From positions 186,001 through 250,000 of the forward strand of contig NZ_JAJSDZ010000007.1 in assembly GCF_021272385.1 (NCBI RefSeq): 64,000 nt of DNA, written 5' to 3'. This stretch comes from Vibrio salinus. Lineage in GTDB: Bacteria > Pseudomonadota > Gammaproteobacteria > Enterobacterales > Vibrionaceae. This document shows, in pieces, positions 61,664 to 64,000 of this stretch (position 1 is its first letter; each line of letters opens with the position of its first letter). Position numbers and translations under genes: made by a program. Under the pieces are notes generated by a model, which saw only the letters and a list, made by a program, of their open reading frames with translations, was not told the DNA's origin and did not search any database.

Positions 61664-62284
61664 TTATTTTTTTAATAAATATTCAACTAACTCAGTATAT
61701 ATTTGGAAAAAACTATCAACGCTGGTCATATTTCTATTGGGTTTTAATGTTATTAGATACTTATTATTTACAACCACTGAAGGCACGCCTCTCAGTCCAC
61801 TATCCATAAAGTCTTTATCAAATTTACGAGCCATCGAATCAACCGCAAAACTATTGAATGCATCATTAAAATCTTCAGTACTGACACCATGAGCGGTAAA
61901 AATTTGTTTCAGTTCTTCAATATCAAGTGGTGGCTCACGTTTTACTTGAATTTGATTAAACATTGCCGGAATCAGTTTGTCTTCCACATTCAGAGATACC
62001 ATGGTCGCGTAAGCTTTGGTCATATTCTCTCCCATGTCGCCACCCAAAAAGGATACATGGCTTCTAGTAAATATTGCTTTTCCTAAAAAATGTTGTTTCA
62101 GTTGTTCAATATAGTGTTCAAACTGAAAGCAGTGTGGGCAATAGAAAGAGAAAAACTCATTAACAACAGGTTGTTCTGAATGAGGTCGATCTAAGACTTT
62201 ATAATCGACGCCTTCTTTAAATGTCGTTGCCTGGGCTGACAGGCTGATTAAAATCGTTGCAAAAAGTGCAAACAGTTTTTTCAT
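61664..62284 (-). CDS. dsbA: Thiol:disulfide interchange protein DsbA
   Basis: DsbA introduces disulfide bonds into periplasmic proteins, including toxin and pilus subunits in Vibrio. ATG 62284, with GGAG correctly spaced, gives 206 aa; an ATG four codons upstream overlaps that site. A signal peptide MKKLFALFATILISLSAQA precedes the mature protein. The active site is CPHC in FFSFYCPHCFQFE, and the cis-proline loop is GVPSVVVNN. It follows srkA by 34 bp, as in E. coli. Confidence 0.96.
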   Translation of the reverse strand: MKKLFALFATILISLSAQATTFKEGVDYKVLDRPHSEQPVVNEFFSFYCPHCFQFEHYIEQLKQHFLGKAIFTRSHVSFLGGDMGENMTKAYATMVSLNVEDKLIPAMFNQIQVKREPPLDIEELKQIFTAHGVSTEDFNDAFNSFAVDSMARKFDKDFMDSGLRGVPSVVVNNKYLITLKPNRNMTSVDSFFQIYTELVEYLLKK

Positions 62285-62318
62285 TATAAACTCCATGTTT
62301 ATTTTCTCTGATCGGATA

Positions 62319-63299
62319 TCAGGGTATCAGAGTCAGAGTTGGTTCGTTTAGAGCGGCCAGCTGCTCTTTTATTGCCAGAACTTGTCCTTCCCAGTATTTT
62401 GGATCATTGAACCAGGGAAATGCGGCTGGAAAAGCGGGATCATGCCAACGTTTCGCTAACCAGGACATATAATGCACCATTCGTAGACCGCGTAAAGGCT
62501 CAATAAGTTTCAATTCTGAGTGATTAAAATTGCAAAATTCCTGATAACCTTCCAGTAAGACGTCGAGCTGAGCCAGCTTTTCATGCCGTTCACCACTTAG
62601 TAGCATCCATAAGTCCTGAATTGCCGGACCGGTTCTGGAATCATCAAAATCGACAAATATGGGCTCATCCCGCCATAAAATATTGCCAGGATGGCAGTCT
62701 CCGTGTAAGCGGATGGGCTGCCAGTCAGAGTTCCAGTTCGATTCAATTCTTTGAATGAGCAGATTCAGATCATTAAAAAAGCTGTTTTCCAGATGAGGAG
62801 GGATAAACTCAGAGGATTGCAGGATACTTCTGGCATCATAAAGGTATTCTTGTAATCCTACAGTCGGTCTGTGACTAAACGGTTTACTCATTCCTACCTG
62901 ATGAATGCGGCCAAGATATCGTCCAACCCATTCCAGATGATCAAAATTATCGACTTCGAACTGGCGTCCTCCCATACTTGGAAAGACAGCAAATAAGAAA
63001 TGTTCATACTGGTGTAATGTCTGACCGTTAATAGATAATGGAGATACAACCGGAATTTCCTGATCTGCTAGTTCCTGGGTGAATGTGTGTTCTTCGATTA
63101 TTTGCTCCCGGCTCCATCTTTGGGGCCGGTAAAACTTAGTCACAAAGCGCCGGTTTTCCTCATCCGTGAACTGATAAACGCGGTTTTCATAGCTGTTTAA
63201 TGCCAGAAAGCCCGATTCAGCGCGAATTCCGATGCTTTCCAGCGCAAACCATAACAGATCTGGTGTTAAGCTATCAAAATGAAAACTGGATTGTGTCAT
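62319..63299 (-). CDS. srkA: Stress response kinase SrkA (YihE)
   Basis: SrkA is a Ser/Thr-type protein kinase of the APH/HipA-like fold that protects E. coli from stress-induced death. ATG 63299, with AGGAC upstream, gives 326 aa (E. coli 328); a longer frame would overlap yihD and adds 40 unrelated residues. VYQFTDEENRRFVTKFYRP holds the ATP lysine, RLHGDCHPGNILW the catalytic aspartate loop, and FVDFDDSRTGP the Mg-binding DFD. It lies between yihD and dsbA and is probably cotranscribed with both. Confidence 0.95.
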   Translation of the reverse strand: MTQSSFHFDSLTPDLLWFALESIGIRAESGFLALNSYENRVYQFTDEENRRFVTKFYRPQRWSREQIIEEHTFTQELADQEIPVVSPLSINGQTLHQYEHFLFAVFPSMGGRQFEVDNFDHLEWVGRYLGRIHQVGMSKPFSHRPTVGLQEYLYDARSILQSSEFIPPHLENSFFNDLNLLIQRIESNWNSDWQPIRLHGDCHPGNILWRDEPIFVDFDDSRTGPAIQDLWMLLSGERHEKLAQLDVLLEGYQEFCNFNHSELKLIEPLRGLRMVHYMSWLAKRWHDPAFPAAFPWFNDPKYWEGQVLAIKEQLAALNEPTLTLIP

Positions 63300-63327
63300 A
63301 GTATGTCCTAATGATGAATCATTACGA

Positions 63328-63594
63328 TTATTTGATGATTCCACGGGCTTTAAGAATGGCGGTTTTAAAATCTTCTTCGTAGTCTTTTTTGATCCCCGGA
63401 ATGACGTCGTCTTTTGCACTGTTGCGCATTTTCAGATGATAGATCAATACGTCATCTGTCAGTTCTTCCAGCGGGCCTTCAAAACCGGCTTCATTTGATA
63501 ATTTAAGCAGAAACTGAATTAAATTGAGCTCTGAGTCTTTTTGCCACTCTGGCTCAAGAAGTTCAATAAGCTCTTCGATTCGATGGCAGTTCAT
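63328..63594 (-). CDS. yihD: YihD family protein
   Basis: An 88-residue conserved protein of unknown function. It matches E. coli YihD (89 aa) closely, for example [20 protein letters not shown] and [23 protein letters not shown] 63594 has GGAG seven bases upstream; a frame extending to 63657 adds 21 unrelated residues. It lies 28 bp before srkA and is probably the first gene of yihD-srkA-dsbA. Confidence 0.94.
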   Translation of the reverse strand: MNCHRIEELIELLEPEWQKDSELNLIQFLLKLSNEAGFEGPLEELTDDVLIYHLKMRNSAKDDVIPGIKKDYEEDFKTAILKARGIIK

Positions 63595-63680
63595 TACTTT
63601 CTCCGTATTTTTATAATGATTTTTATTAAACCTATCAAAATGCGAAGTGAATACCAATGAATTTATGAAGGGGAAAATAG

Positions 63681-63710
63681 AAAAAGCGCAGTGAAAGTGG
63701 ACTGCGCTTT
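63681..63710 (-). terminator. Terminator upstream of yihD
   Basis: AAAGCGCAGT / ACTGCGCTTT, a 10-bp perfect stem with an 8-nt loop, ending on the minus strand in TTCTATTTTC. It ends a minus-strand transcript coming from the right, i.e. from 63721 or beyond, and separates it from yihD. Confidence 0.8.
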
Positions 63711-63720
63711 CGGGATTTAT

Positions 63721-63888
63721 TTATGCTGCATCAGTTTGTTTGGTTGAATCCAACGTCGATTGTGGATGTTTTTCAACTGGACTTTCTGCTACTGCTGGTC
63801 TTTTGTGTTGCATTTGTGTTGCATAGCTGCAACGACGGCGTGAAGCACTCCCGTGGGTGTGCGAACATTTGGCTGCTGTTGGGTGCAT
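63721..63888 (-). CDS. Possible short protein of unknown function
   Basis: A 55-codon frame (MHPTAAKCSHTHGSASRRRC... ending STKQTDAA) that stops 10 bp before the terminator at 63681-63710. It is rich in His, Ser, Thr and Arg and has no similarity I recognise. A weak AAGAAG site lies 7 nt upstream. The terminator placement is its main support. A hydrophobic plus-strand frame (63723-63908) overlaps it and lacks any ribosome binding site. The region could instead be a non-coding RNA. Confidence 0.3.
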   Translation of the reverse strand: MHPTAAKCSHTHGSASRRRCSYATQMQHKRPAVAESPVEKHPQSTLDSTKQTDAA

Positions 63889-64000
63889 TACTATCTTCTT
63901 TTGCCTAACGGTCAGACAAGTCCTTTGCCAAAAAAATGACCTAGAATAACTATTGAGTCACTCTTAAAAAAAGGTGCACCTCATGCTGGCAAATGCCGTT

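Noticed and set aside
63723..63908. 61-aa hydrophobic plus-strand frame at the right edge
   Set aside because: It starts right after a hairpin without a ribosome binding site and overlaps the minus-strand frame that ends at a proper terminator. It is not listed as a gene.
63983..64000. Possible plus-strand gene start (MLANAV) after the palindrome AGGTGCACCT
   Set aside because: Only six codons are in the window, too few to support a call.

Overview
The window is about 64 kb of the replication-origin region of a gammaproteobacterial chromosome, almost certainly from a Vibrionaceae member. The gene order rsmG-mnmG-oriC-mioC, mnmE-yidC-yidD-rnpA-rpmH, amino-acid ABC transporter, dnaA-dnaN-recF-gyrB, hsp20-avtA-glyS-glyQ, ilvGMEDA, comM, yihG, dsbA-srkA-yihD is what I recall for Vibrio chromosome 1. 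The sodium/galactose symporter is also nearly identical to the V. parahaemolyticus protein whose structure is known. The species cannot be fixed from sequence reading alone. No rRNA, tRNA, CRISPR array, insertion sequence or prophage was found.

Layout. 1-260: start of glmU (cut by the window edge). 0.4-7.3 kb: complete F1Fo ATP synthase operon atpIBEFHAGDC on the minus strand. 7.4-11.7 kb: mnmG-rsmG-parA-parB, also minus. 11.76-12.06 kb: oriC, with DnaA boxes, many GATC sites and an AT-rich unwinding region laid out as in E. coli, followed by mioC. 12.7-18.9 kb: an accessory block absent from the mioC-mnmE junction as I recall it in V. cholerae. It holds a GGDEF protein, a two-gene membrane efflux pair, a DJ-1/PfpI protein, an aldehyde dehydrogenase and a divergent LysR regulator. 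19.0-22.8 kb: mnmE, yidC, yidD, rnpA, rpmH. 23.0-25.3 kb: polar amino-acid ABC importer. 25.6-31.7 kb: dnaA-dnaN-recF-gyrB. 31.9-35.5 kb: an orphan binding protein, an aspartoacylase-like hydrolase, an HTH regulator, and an hsp20 gene with a sigma-32 promoter and a ROSE-type RNA thermometer. 35.5-40 kb: avtA, glyS, glyQ. 40.2-40.9 kb: a yybP-ykoY manganese riboswitch driving a GDT1/MneA-type exporter. 41-42 kb: two small membrane proteins and tusA.

42.0-49.7 kb is a self-contained galactose unit: galETKM, convergent galR, and the sodium/galactose symporter, with four GalR-type operators and a CRP-like site. It is followed by a DUF294/CBS protein and a DEDDh exonuclease. 52.3-58.9 kb is the branched-chain amino-acid operon ilvLGMEDA, with a leader peptide and attenuator readable base by base. 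The window ends with comM, the acyltransferase yihG, and yihD-srkA-dsbA.

Most of the window is core housekeeping DNA. The most informative non-coding elements are the ilvL attenuator, the hsp20 thermometer, the Mn riboswitch with its promoter, the oriC plus mioC terminator, and the gal operators. I see no clear candidate for a wholly new system. The least understood parts are the DUF294-exonuclease pair, the orphan binding protein with its hydrolase, the HTH regulator at 33.9-34.7 kb, and the 12.7-18.9 kb block. Several start codons were moved from the longest reading frame to the start with the best ribosome binding site (atpA, atpG, the cystine-type binding protein, glyS, mneA, galE, ilvG, dsbA, srkA, yihD).
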